From assembly GCF_019977655.1 (NCBI RefSeq), contig NZ_AP024849.1, forward strand, positions 5,179,001 through 5,243,000: a DNA stretch of 64,000 bases, written 5' to 3'. The notes beneath the pieces were generated by a model that saw only the letters and a list, made by a program, of their open reading frames with translations, did no database searches and had not been told where the DNA came from. Each line of letters opens with the position of its first letter. Positions within the stretch are counted from its first letter, which is position 1. The position numbers and the translations under genes were made by a program. This DNA is from Clostridium gelidum (GTDB lineage Bacteria; Bacillota; Clostridia; Clostridiales; Clostridiaceae). Positions 49,917-58,395 of the stretch are shown piece by piece.

Positions 49917-51413
49917 ATGATAAACTATGAAATAAACAGACTTATAAATTTTGCTATGCAGCAAAGACTTATAACTGAAGAAGATAAAATATATGCTACT
50001 AACATGCTTCTTGGAGCTCTTAAACTAAATGAATTTGATCCTGAAGAAGTTAATGAGAGCTTAGAAACTCCAACCCCTATATTAGAAAATATATTAGATT
50101 ATGCAGCTGAGCAAAATTTAATAGAAAACACTGTGACTGAAAGAGATTTATTTGATACTGAAATCATGAATTGTGTTATGCCTAGACCTTCTGAGGTTAT
50201 AAGCAAATTTAACAAATTATATGAGGCATCTAAAGAAAAAGCAACTGAATACTATTATAATTTAAGCATAGCATCTAATTATATAAGAAAAGATAGAATT
50301 GATAACAATATAGTTTGGAAGTCAGCTACAGAATATGGTGATTTAGATATAACTATAAATTTATCAAAACCAGAAAAAGACCCAAGAGATATAGCAAAGG
50401 CTAAATTAGTTAAATCAAGTTCTTACCCTAAATGCCTGCTATGTAAAGAAAATGAAGGATTTTATGGGCATATAAATCACCCTGCTAGACAAACTCATAG
50501 AATTATTCCTTTAGATTTTACTCAAGGGCAAAAGTATTTCTTGCAATACTCTCCTTATACTTATTATAATGAGCATTGCATAATTTTTAATGCTGAACAT
50601 ATACCTATGAAAATAAATAAAGCTACTTTTAAAAATCTATTAATATTTACAGATATATTACCTCATTACTTTGCTGGATCTAATGCAGATTTACCTATAG
50701 TTGGAGGATCTATACTTTCTCATGATCATTATCAAGGTGGTCATTATACCTTTGCTATGGCAGAATCTTCTATAGATAAAAAATATACGGTCTCTGGTTA
50801 TGAAGGTGTTGAAGTAAGTAGAGTTAAATGGCCTATGTCTGTTATTAGACTTTCAGGTAATAAAAAAGATAACTTACTAGATTTAGCAGACCATATATTA
50901 ACTTCTTGGAGAAAATATTCTGATGAATCGGTAAATATTATAAGTCATACAGGTGATGAACCACATAATACTATAACTCCTATTGCAAGAAAGAGAAATG
51001 GTAAATATGAGCTTGATTTAGTACTTCGAAATAATAGAACTAGTACTGAGCATCCTATGGGTATTTTCCACCCTCATGATGAAGTTCATCATATAAAGAA
51101 AGAAAACATAGGACTTATTGAAGTTATGGGACTTGCAGTACTTCCTGCAAGATTAAAAGAAGAATTAAATTTCTTAAAAGATTGTTTAATTAATAAAGTA
51201 CCTGATGTTTCAGATAATGAAATGGTTGCAAAACATTCTGATTGGTATAAATATCTTTTAGAGAAACATTCAAATATTTCTGCTGAGAATGCTTATGACA
51301 TATTACAAGAAGAAGTTGGACTTAAATTCCTAGAAGTATTATGTCATGCTGGTGTTTTCAAGAGAGATGAAAGTGGCCTCGCAGCTTTTGATAAATTTAT
51401 AAATACATTATAA
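49917..51413 (+). CDS. galT: Galactose-1-phosphate uridylyltransferase, Firmicutes type (GalT family 2)
   Basis: A 498-residue GalT that exchanges UMP between UDP-glucose and galactose 1-phosphate. It belongs to the larger Firmicutes class, starting INYEINRLINFAMQQRLI and with CLLCKENEGFYGHINHPARQ. The active-site region is ILSHDHYQGGHYTFA, and a later IFHPHDEVHHIKKENIGLIE motif is present. It begins 12 bp after galE with AAGGGGG as RBS, so it is in the same transcript. Confidence 0.95.
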   Translation: MINYEINRLINFAMQQRLITEEDKIYATNMLLGALKLNEFDPEEVNESLETPTPILENILDYAAEQNLIENTVTERDLFDTEIMNCVMPRPSEVISKFNKLYEASKEKATEYYYNLSIASNYIRKDRIDNNIVWKSATEYGDLDITINLSKPEKDPRDIAKAKLVKSSSYPKCLLCKENEGFYGHINHPARQTHRIIPLDFTQGQKYFLQYSPYTYYNEHCIIFNAEHIPMKINKATFKNLLIFTDILPHYFAGSNADLPIVGGSILSHDHYQGGHYTFAMAESSIDKKYTVSGYEGVEVSRVKWPMSVIRLSGNKKDNLLDLADHILTSWRKYSDESVNIISHTGDEPHNTITPIARKRNGKYELDLVLRNNRTSTEHPMGIFHPHDEVHHIKKENIGLIEVMGLAVLPARLKEELNFLKDCLINKVPDVSDNEMVAKHSDWYKYLLEKHSNISAENAYDILQEEVGLKFLEVLCHAGVFKRDESGLAAFDKFINTL

Positions 51414-51425
51414 GGTGGAATAATT

Positions 51426-52445
51426 ATGAAAATAACTATAGTAGATGTGGCAAAAAAAGCAAATGTATCTGTTGCAACGGTTTCAAGGGTGATGAACGGA
51501 AATTACCCTGTTAAAGCTGAAACAAAAAAAAGAGTGTTAGAAGTCGTTAATGAACTTAACTATATTCCTAATATGCAAGCACGTGAACTTACACAGCAGA
51601 AGTCCTCTACTATAGGTGTTGTAGTTCCTAGTATTAATAATATGTTTTTCCCTGAAGTTATAAAGGGAATTGAAAGTAACTTAAAGCTTAATTCTTTATC
51701 TTTAGTTTTAGCTTGCAGTAACAATGATAAAGAAGATGAAAAATTATGTGTTAATAACTTATTATCTAGGAATGTATCTGGAATAATAGTTATTGACCCT
51801 AATACAGACAATATTAATTCTAAATTTTTTCATAATATTTCAACTCAAACTCCACTTGTCTTTGTAAATGGTCATTCAGTATCTGCAAATATTTCATCAG
51901 TTATTAATGATCAAGCTATGGGTGCAGGTATGGCTTTAAATTATTTATTGGAGAATAATCATAAGGATATACTGTTTGTTAGAGGAAAAGATAGTTATTC
52001 TTATAATGTAAAAGAAAAAGTATATAAAGAAATTATGACCGATTTAAATATTTTTAATCCTAAAAATATTATTAACATAGGCGATGGAAATAGTAATGAA
52101 ACTGTGGATAATACTGTTAACATATTTCTTGATATATTAAAAACTTCTTCTGCAACTGCTGTTTTTGCATGTAATGATCTTATGGCTGTTGGCGTTCTTA
52201 ATGCTTGTAAAAAATTAAATTTAAATGTGCCAAATAATCTATCCATTATAGGATTCGATAATATAGCTTTAAGTAAGTTTGTAGAACCTAAATTAACAAC
52301 TATAGATCAAAACATGTTTCTTCTTGGAACTAATGCAGCAACGTTATTGTTAGAAAAGATAGAATCTGATAATTCTTCTAGCAAGCGAATAATACTTATA
52401 AATTCTTTAATTGAGCGTGATACTGTAGCTCCTTTAAAGAAATAA
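51426..52445 (+). CDS. galR: LacI/GalR-family regulator of the galactose operon
   Basis: A 339-residue regulator, last gene of the gal operon. The helix-turn-helix reads TIVDVAKKANVSVATVSRVM and the hinge PNMQARELTQQKSSTIGVVV. The sugar-binding core includes DILFVRGKDSYSYNVKEKVY, AVFACNDLMAVGVLNACKKL and SIIGFDNIALSKFVEPKLTT. Its place in the operon suggests it represses galKET in the absence of galactose; no obvious operator palindrome is visible upstream of galK. Confidence 0.88.
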   Translation: MKITIVDVAKKANVSVATVSRVMNGNYPVKAETKKRVLEVVNELNYIPNMQARELTQQKSSTIGVVVPSINNMFFPEVIKGIESNLKLNSLSLVLACSNNDKEDEKLCVNNLLSRNVSGIIVIDPNTDNINSKFFHNISTQTPLVFVNGHSVSANISSVINDQAMGAGMALNYLLENNHKDILFVRGKDSYSYNVKEKVYKEIMTDLNIFNPKNIINIGDGNSNETVDNTVNIFLDILKTSSATAVFACNDLMAVGVLNACKKLNLNVPNNLSIIGFDNIALSKFVEPKLTTIDQNMFLLGTNAATLLLEKIESDNSSSKRIILINSLIERDTVAPLKK

Positions 52446-52494
52446 CACTTTAATAATTTATGTTCTCATAACTCATTAATATGTATATACCAAA

Positions 52495-52525
52495 AACAGG
52501 CAGTCTTTAATTAGGGCTGCCTGTT
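52495..52525 (+). terminator. Terminator of the gal operon
   Basis: AACAGGCAG (52495-52503) pairs with CTGCCTGTT (52517-52525), 50 bp after the galR stop. The downstream T-tract is short (TTAAATATA). Confidence 0.7.
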
Positions 52526-52622
52526 AAATATAGCATAATATTATTTTTAAAAATCTTCATTCAATAAAATGTACTTAATACCTTCATTATTTTAATATGC
52601 CTTATATATATCATAATTGCTT

Positions 52623-53993
52623 TTAAGAAAGTGTACTTGGTAATTCTAAAGTCACTTTAGCACCACCAAGTTTTTCTGAATTGCTCAAGTATATTCTTCC
52701 ATTATGTCTTTCAATAAACTTTTTTGCAATATATAAACCCATACCATAATGATTTTTTGAACTTCTACTTTTATCTCCTTGAAAAAACTGTTCTGTGGCT
52801 GAACTTAATCCTTCTTTGGTAAAGCCTCTTCCTGAATCTTCAATTATAAACCTTATATATTTATCCTTAAAATCAACAGAAAATATTATATCTCCATTTG
52901 CTTTTGAATAATCAATTGCATTAGAAATAATATTATTTATAGCTCTTTTTAATTCAACTTCATCAATAAGTGCAAATTCCGGAAGATTTTTAGTTTCACA
53001 TAAAAATCTTAATCGTTTGTTTATACTCATTGAAATTCCCTGTTCAGTAATTTCCTTTACAAAGGTTTTTAAATCTATCTTTTTCTTTTCAATTGCAGGT
53101 TCTTTTTCTGATTTCATAATTTCTATTAAAGATTTGATATAAGATTCCATGTTGCTTACTTCATTTAAAATACGCTTATTAAATTCAGCTTGATCTTGTT
53201 TTAAATCTAATTCATTTAAAAGTTCTGAATTTCCTTTAATAATTGTAAGTGGAGTTTTTATATCATGTGCTAATGCTGCAATTTGTTCTTTTCGCATTTC
53301 TTCCATCTTCCATTGTTTATTAAGTGATTCATATAATTCTGTCTTCATTTTATCTAAAGCAGAAAGTACTTCATTAATTTCTATTATATTGGAATACTTC
53401 ATTTCGAAATCTAAATTTTCCATTTGTATATTTATTGTAGTGTCTTTTAAAATTTGCATTTCCTTTAACATTCTCTTTCTAAAACATTTAGAAAAAATAA
53501 TTATTTCAGTAATAAATAAAATAACAAATATAATTACAACTCCTAAATCAGCACTAGGAACATATTTCCTTAAAATAGGATTAGCAAAATTGCTTACTAA
53601 AGTATATTCTACAACACATACTTCACCTTTTCTCTGTATAATTTTATAATACCTGCGTCCATTAATTTTTTCTCCATTTTGCACAAACTTCCAAACATTT
53701 AATGATTTATCTTCTGAAAAAGTTCCTTGAAGCTTCTTGCCTTCTAAATTATAAACTGCATATTCACATTCCTTAGGTATTATTGCACTAATATCTTCTA
53801 CACTCGCTATATCATCTCTATGTTTTTCAATTTGTTGCTCATAATAATTAGCTGGCAAAATTAATCCACTATCTGCTGCAACTAAAAATAAAATCGAATC
53901 AAATACTACTATAATAGCTGCTACTATACAAAATATTATTATATACATTGCAAAAATCTTAGAAATGCTTTTTTGTCTTTTTACGCCTTCCAC
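52623..53993 (-). CDS. Sensor histidine kinase of the peptide-resistance operon (CprK/LanK-like)
   Basis: A 456-residue membrane histidine kinase. TM1 lies at about 14-35, an extracytoplasmic sensor of about 110 residues follows (IEKHRDDIASVEDISAIIPK onwards), and TM2 is at about 150-170. A short linker leads to the H-box ALAHDIKTPLTIIKGNSELL with the phosphorylated His. The ATPase part has the N-box INNIISNAIDYSKANGD, IIEDSGRGFTKEG and YGMGLYIAKKFIERHNG. The sensor layout matches NisK/SpaK-type kinases that respond to cationic peptides. The start overlaps the end of the response-regulator gene by 13 bp. Confidence 0.92.
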   Translation of the reverse strand: MEGVKRQKSISKIFAMYIIIFCIVAAIIVVFDSILFLVAADSGLILPANYYEQQIEKHRDDIASVEDISAIIPKECEYAVYNLEGKKLQGTFSEDKSLNVWKFVQNGEKINGRRYYKIIQRKGEVCVVEYTLVSNFANPILRKYVPSADLGVVIIFVILFITEIIIFSKCFRKRMLKEMQILKDTTINIQMENLDFEMKYSNIIEINEVLSALDKMKTELYESLNKQWKMEEMRKEQIAALAHDIKTPLTIIKGNSELLNELDLKQDQAEFNKRILNEVSNMESYIKSLIEIMKSEKEPAIEKKKIDLKTFVKEITEQGISMSINKRLRFLCETKNLPEFALIDEVELKRAINNIISNAIDYSKANGDIIFSVDFKDKYIRFIIEDSGRGFTKEGLSSATEQFFQGDKSRSSKNHYGMGLYIAKKFIERHNGRIYLSNSEKLGGAKVTLELPSTLS

Positions 53994-54643
53994 TTATATC
54001 CAATCCCCCAAACTGTTTCTATTGGATTTAATCCTATAGTTTTCAGCTTACTACGAATATTCTTAATATGTTCTACTATAGTTGCTATATCACTATTTCC
54101 ATCAAAGCCATATATGTTTTCATAAATTCTCTCTTTAGAAAATACTTGTCCATGATTAGTGGCTAAATATTCACAAATACTATATTCGCTTTTGGTAAAA
54201 TAAATTAATTCATTATTATAATATACTTCCTTTGCTGTCATATTAAATTTAAGATCAGAAATAGAAAAAGCATTTTGTTTTTCTCTATGCTCGCGCCTTA
54301 AATGCGCTGCTACCCTAGCTCTTAATTCACTAATTCCAAAAGGCTTTACTATATAGTCATCCCCACCTAAACTTAATCCCATTACAATATCCTGCTCCAT
54401 TGTCTTTGCTGTAAGAAATATAATTGGACAATCAACTAATGCTCTGATTTCTTTACAAAGTGAAAAACCATCTATTTCAGGCATCATAACATCAAGGAGA
54501 ATTAAATCATATTTTACATAATCCTCTTTAGGAAAAGATATAGCATCAGTAACTGTAACTACATTATGTCCTTCTTTTTCTAATGCACTTTTTATAATAC
54601 TTAATATTCCTTCTTCATCATCAATTGCTAAAATATGTGCCAT
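53981..54643 (-). CDS. OmpR-family response regulator (CprR/LanR-like)
   Basis: A 220-residue regulator with an N-terminal receiver: acidic pair DDEEGI, phospho-acceptor Asp about 52 in LILLDVMMPEIDGFSL, FLTAKT, and the switch lysine in DDYIVKPFGISEL. A C-terminal winged helix follows (SEYSICEYLATNHGQVFSKE, GFDGNSDIATIVEHIKNIRS). It is placed between the ABC genes and its kinase and most likely activates the ABC operon upstream when peptides are sensed. Confidence 0.94.
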   Translation of the reverse strand: MAHILAIDDEEGILSIIKSALEKEGHNVVTVTDAISFPKEDYVKYDLILLDVMMPEIDGFSLCKEIRALVDCPIIFLTAKTMEQDIVMGLSLGGDDYIVKPFGISELRARVAAHLRREHREKQNAFSISDLKFNMTAKEVYYNNELIYFTKSEYSICEYLATNHGQVFSKERIYENIYGFDGNSDIATIVEHIKNIRSKLKTIGLNPIETVWGIGYKWKA

Positions 54644-54678
54644 TTAACTTCCCCCTTCATTTTATTATAACCCAGATT

Positions 54679-54716
54679 AAGGCACAATCAAAAAAATAAC
54701 AAGTCCATGTGCCTAA
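54679..54716. repeat. MITE-like element, copy C (minimal)
   Basis: The left part AAGGCACAATCAAAAAAATA-ACAAGTCC is the exact complement of the right end of copy B. It is followed at once by ATGTGCCTAA, the other terminus. The element thus consists of its two ends fused, and it lies between the ABC permease gene and the response-regulator gene. Confidence 0.75.
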
Positions 54717-54776
54717 TAATTAATCACTTTTTCAATTTATTAATAAGTGAAGTACTGATTAAATTAATTTAATAAT

Positions 54777-55559
54777 CTATTGTTTTTCTCCGTTACTCTC
54801 ATAGAAGTTAAACCATATTAATAAAAAGACTCCAAATAAAATTGTGAATATCACACTATTTCTAATACCACTCATACTATTGCTAATTCCAACATTTATA
54901 TCTGCCACTTTGTTAAATGCATCTATTGAATTTGCTTCTCTAATAAAAAGATTATTGCAAGTTTTAATACCCCACCCACAAGGTATCCACTGCCATATTC
55001 CATCACCAAGTCCTGTTATAAACAATGCTGAAACCAAGCTTTCAAATATCCCCATCCCTATGGATGCTCCACTTCCAAAATTTAAGCTCAACCATAAATG
55101 AAATAAATAAATAAAAATTTGATACCAAAATATAATTAATGTTACATAAATATAAAAACTAAACTGTAATGTATTTTGTTTTAATAAATATTGAAAACCA
55201 ATATAGAATGCACCTACTACTAAGGTAAGAGAAAGAAAACCTGTTAAAATCAGCATTAATGTCTTGCTTAATAGACACTTACCTCTTCCATATTTTGTAC
55301 CAATCATTTCTTTAAATTTCCCAGCCATGGCTTCCTCTTGTACTGCTGCTGAACATACAATTCCAATCAATAAAGGAAATGCCATTAATAACGCTTGTAA
55401 ATATAAATTTAACTTAACTACATCATTTGACTTTGAACCAGAAAAATAAGCCAGAAAAATAATTACTCCTATAATTGGTATACACACATGAATTAAGTAA
55501 AATGGTGTTCTCTTCATTTTCACAAAATCTGCCTTAATCAATCGGAAAATAGCTACCAT
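54777..55559 (-). CDS. Lantibiotic-protection ABC permease (LanG/CprC-like)
   Basis: A 260-residue ABC-2 type permease of the MutG/LanG family with six hydrophobic segments. The first residues are MVAIFRLIKADFVKMKRTPF, and a conserved VQEEAMAGKFKEMIGTKYGR loop follows. The ATG at 55559 has AGGAGG nine bases upstream; the longer in-frame start at 55583 would overlap the previous gene and lacks an RBS. With the other permease and the ATPase it would expel cationic antimicrobial peptides. Confidence 0.9.
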   Translation of the reverse strand: MVAIFRLIKADFVKMKRTPFYLIHVCIPIIGVIIFLAYFSGSKSNDVVKLNLYLQALLMAFPLLIGIVCSAAVQEEAMAGKFKEMIGTKYGRGKCLLSKTLMLILTGFLSLTLVVGAFYIGFQYLLKQNTLQFSFYIYVTLIIFWYQIFIYLFHLWLSLNFGSGASIGMGIFESLVSALFITGLGDGIWQWIPCGWGIKTCNNLFIREANSIDAFNKVADINVGISNSMSGIRNSVIFTILFGVFLLIWFNFYESNGEKQ

Positions 55560-55560
55560 A

Positions 55561-56313
55561 TTATACAGCCTCCTGTCTTTCATACCATTTAGCAGTTAAA
55601 TATGTAACTACTAAAAACAATATAATAGATATTATAACTCCTAATGGTATTACAGAATAATCAAGCAATTCTGGTGTGAAAGTTGGATTACCTGGCTCAG
55701 CTGGCATTCCATTAGGAAGTATTTTTAATATTGGACACATAAGTCTTGACGGATATGAAAAGGGACTAATCCACCAATACTTCCCTATGGCAGCTACAAT
55801 ACCCATTAAAAAATTAACCACTACACTTAAAATTATTGTTGGAAATATTCCCGTTTTACTCCCTAAAAACATAAACAGTGGAACTTGCCACATAAATGTA
55901 ATTACAATTATTATAATACCAGTCAAACCGCTTAATATTGTGACTTTTCCAATGCTTTCTATTGGTAGTATAAAAATGCCTATTTGTGCAAGTACAAAAA
56001 TAATCATGCAGGAAAAAGATATATTCTTTACCCCTACAAGTACTTTTGCAATCCATATCTTTTTTAAATTTACTGGAAGTGCTATCACTGCTCTATTCTT
56101 CATAGAATTATCCACTCTACTTAAAAGTACACAGGTTAAAGCAAGAATACCTGGAAAAATCAAAGTATACCACCAATTGTAAGTATCAACTTGAAAGTAA
56201 TCTACTGTAAGGAAAAATGATATCAAACTCATTAGAATTGGAGCTAGCCACATTAATTTTTTCATAAAAGTATGTTTAATTTTTGCATTTTCACTTAAAA
56301 AACATTGTAACAT
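55561..56313 (-). CDS. Lantibiotic-protection ABC permease (LanE/CprB-like)
   Basis: A 250-residue ABC-2 type permease of the MutE/EpiE family with six hydrophobic segments. Typical features are the N-terminal ENAKIKHTFMKKLMWLAPIL and the ISPFSYPSRLMCPILKILPN stretch before the last segments. It begins two bases past the ATPase stop codon and ends one base before the next permease starts, so all three genes are one translation unit. Confidence 0.9.
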   Translation of the reverse strand: MLQCFLSENAKIKHTFMKKLMWLAPILMSLISFFLTVDYFQVDTYNWWYTLIFPGILALTCVLLSRVDNSMKNRAVIALPVNLKKIWIAKVLVGVKNISFSCMIIFVLAQIGIFILPIESIGKVTILSGLTGIIIIVITFMWQVPLFMFLGSKTGIFPTIILSVVVNFLMGIVAAIGKYWWISPFSYPSRLMCPILKILPNGMPAEPGNPTFTPELLDYSVIPLGVIISIILFLVVTYLTAKWYERQEAV

Positions 56314-56315
56314 TT

Positions 56316-57020
56316 CTATTCTTCCCTTCTATATTTTTCTGCGATTTCCATAAATAGTTTTTCTAAGTCTTGTCCCTTTTTAAGTTCCCCTTGATAGCCC
56401 AATATTCCATTAGACATAATTCCAATATGATCTGCAATCTGCTCGACCTCACTTAACATATGACTTGATAATATTACAGTAATGCCTTCCTTAGGAAAAG
56501 AGCGTATTAATTCTCTTAATTCTTGTATTCCAAATGGATCAAGACCATTTGTTGGCTCATCTAAAATTAAAAGTTTTGGATTATTAAGTAAGGCAATAGC
56601 AATTCCTAATCTCTGCTTCATTCCCATTGAGAATTCTCCAGCTCTCTTTTTTCCTGTACCTTTAAGATCTACTATATTAAGAACTTCCTCAATTCTTGAA
56701 TTTGGTAATCCAAGCACTGTTGTACGAACTTTCAAATTTTCGTTTGCTGTCAAATTTTCATATAAAGGCGCTGATTCAATTAAAGAACCTATTTCACTTA
56801 AATCTTTCCTATTCCATTTGTGCCCATCAAATAAAATTTCACCTGAAGTTTGTCTGAGCATTCCTGTTATCATTTTTAAGAAAGTTGACTTTCCAGCTCC
56901 ATTAGCTCCAAGAAGACCATAAATTGAGTTTCTTGGAACTTTAATTGAAATATCCTTTACCGCTTCCTGCTTTTTAAATGTTTTACATAAACTTTTTGTT
57001 TCTAAAATAATTTCATTCAT
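56316..57020 (-). CDS. Lantibiotic-protection ABC ATPase (LanF/CprA-like)
   Basis: A 234-residue ABC ATPase, first gene of the operon. Walker A is GLLGANGAGKSTFLKM, the signature FSMGMKQRLG, Walker B KLLILDEPTNGLDP and the switch His SSHMLSEVEQIADHIG. The length and the early IIGSLIESAPLYENLTA-like Q-loop are those of the bacitracin/lantibiotic immunity class (BcrA, NisF, CprA). No lanthipeptide precursor or modification genes are nearby, so this is a resistance system rather than producer immunity. Confidence 0.94.
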   Translation of the reverse strand: MNEIILETKSLCKTFKKQEAVKDISIKVPRNSIYGLLGANGAGKSTFLKMITGMLRQTSGEILFDGHKWNRKDLSEIGSLIESAPLYENLTANENLKVRTTVLGLPNSRIEEVLNIVDLKGTGKKRAGEFSMGMKQRLGIAIALLNNPKLLILDEPTNGLDPFGIQELRELIRSFPKEGITVILSSHMLSEVEQIADHIGIMSNGILGYQGELKKGQDLEKLFMEIAEKYRREE

Positions 57021-57131
57021 TTTTTCATCCCCCTGACAATTTAATAATAAAGAATAATTATAAGGAAATCATAAGGAAAATAAAAAAACTTTAGTAACCA
57101 ATTTAATCATAATATTCTTTAGAAGACGAAC

Positions 57132-57158
57132 AAAAGGAACTCAAAAAGAGTTCCTTTA
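57132..57158 (-). terminator. Terminator of the dehydrogenase gene
   Basis: AAAGGAACTC (57133-57142) pairs with GAGTTCCTTT (57148-57157) around five bases. On the minus strand the stem is followed by TTGTTCG. It stands between the dehydrogenase gene and the ABC operon. Confidence 0.75.
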
Positions 57159-57207
57159 AAAATGTTGTATTATGAATGCTATCATTAAACCTAGCCACTA
57201 TAGAAAA

Positions 57208-58158
57208 CTATAATTTAAGTTTTCCATTACAATCTCTTATGACATCAATTGATTTCTTTAATTCTATCATTTCATCATCACTTAAATGATATTCAACCAG
57301 TTCTTTTACGCCTTGACCATTTAAAACTGCTGGTACTCCTGCATATATGTCTTTTTCACCATATTCGCCATTAAGCATTACAGATACAGGAATTACTTTG
57401 TTTTCATCGCGTAATACTGCTTTAATAATTTGAACTGTGGTTGCAGCAATTCCAAAGGTTGTTGCGCCTTTTGCATTTACGATACGATAAGCTATCATTT
57501 TTATATCTTCTGAAACAGAATTAATATCAAAACTTTCTAATCGCACTTTATTGTCATTAAGAATATCTAAAAATTTCTTACCGCCTACTGTAACCTGGCT
57601 CCAAGGAATTATTTGAGAATCTCCATGCTCACCCATGCATAATGCATGCACACTTTGAGGATCAACATTCATAGTATCTGCCAAATGATATTTTAATCTT
57701 GCAGAATCTAATGCTGTACCTGTTCCTATAATCTTGTTAGCTGGAAGCCCTGAAAGTTTATGTACATAATATGATATAACATCAACTGGATTTGTTATTA
57801 CAACAATAATTCCATTAAAACCGCTTTTCATAATAGGCGGAACTATACCTTCCATTATACCAGCTGCTTTTTCAATCATATCCAATCTTGTTTGTCCTGT
57901 AATATAAAGAAGTGCTGCAGCTATTACAATTAGGTCAGCATCTTTACACTCTTCATATTCACCATTTTTCACTTTCATTTTACTTCCACTATATCCAAGG
58001 GAATGCTGAAGATCTGTTGCTTCTGCCCATGATTTTTCCTTATTAATATCAATTAATATTAAATCATCACAAACATGATTCATTACTATATCAAATGCTA
58101 CTGCTGCTCCAACTGCTCCTGTACCAACTACTACTACTTTACTTCTACCAATTGCCAT
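57208..58158 (-). CDS. L-lactate dehydrogenase-family 2-hydroxyacid dehydrogenase with altered specificity loop
   Basis: A 316-residue NAD-dependent LDH/MDH-superfamily enzyme. The nucleotide motif is VVVVGTGAVGAAVAFD, with Asp37 in LILIDINKEK favouring NADH. The catalytic residues are in place: Arg91, Arg154 in SARLKYHL, and His178 in GEHGDS. The active-site loop, normally AGANQKPGETR in LDH, reads AALLYITGQTR, so the residue that selects lactate (Gln102 in the usual numbering) is Tyr85. It may reduce pyruvate or a bulkier 2-oxoacid. The ATG at 58158 has AAAGG nine bases upstream and is preferred over 58167. It may be a paralog of the main lactate enzyme. Confidence 0.85.
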   Translation of the reverse strand: MAIGRSKVVVVGTGAVGAAVAFDIVMNHVCDDLILIDINKEKSWAEATDLQHSLGYSGSKMKVKNGEYEECKDADLIVIAAALLYITGQTRLDMIEKAAGIMEGIVPPIMKSGFNGIIVVITNPVDVISYYVHKLSGLPANKIIGTGTALDSARLKYHLADTMNVDPQSVHALCMGEHGDSQIIPWSQVTVGGKKFLDILNDNKVRLESFDINSVSEDIKMIAYRIVNAKGATTFGIAATTVQIIKAVLRDENKVIPVSVMLNGEYGEKDIYAGVPAVLNGQGVKELVEYHLSDDEMIELKKSIDVIRDCNGKLKL

Positions 58159-58318
58159 ATATATCATCCTTTACTAATTCAATTATAAACATTATATATC
58201 TTCCACTTAATAATGTACAACACTAGAAACTATATTATAATTCTTGATAGATTAAATTTTAGCCATTTAATTCTTTTTATTTTCTTTCATATGCCTAGTT
58301 AAAAAGAAAGGTTGTATC

Positions 58319-58362
58319 AGAACATATATTCGTATATAATTATATTATCGAATGTATGTTCT
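58319..58362. promoter_or_regulatory. Two LexA/DinR-like boxes before the radical-SAM gene
   Basis: AGAACATATATTCG (58319-58332) and the inverted CGAATGTATGTTCT (58349-58362) each resemble the Firmicutes SOS box GAAC-N4-GTTC with one mismatch. They lie 34-77 bp upstream of the start codon, where a promoter is expected. SOS control fits the predicted DNA-repair role of the genes; binding is untested. Confidence 0.55.
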
Positions 58363-58395
58363 GCATCTATTTTTATTTAAAAGGAAGTGTAAGTA

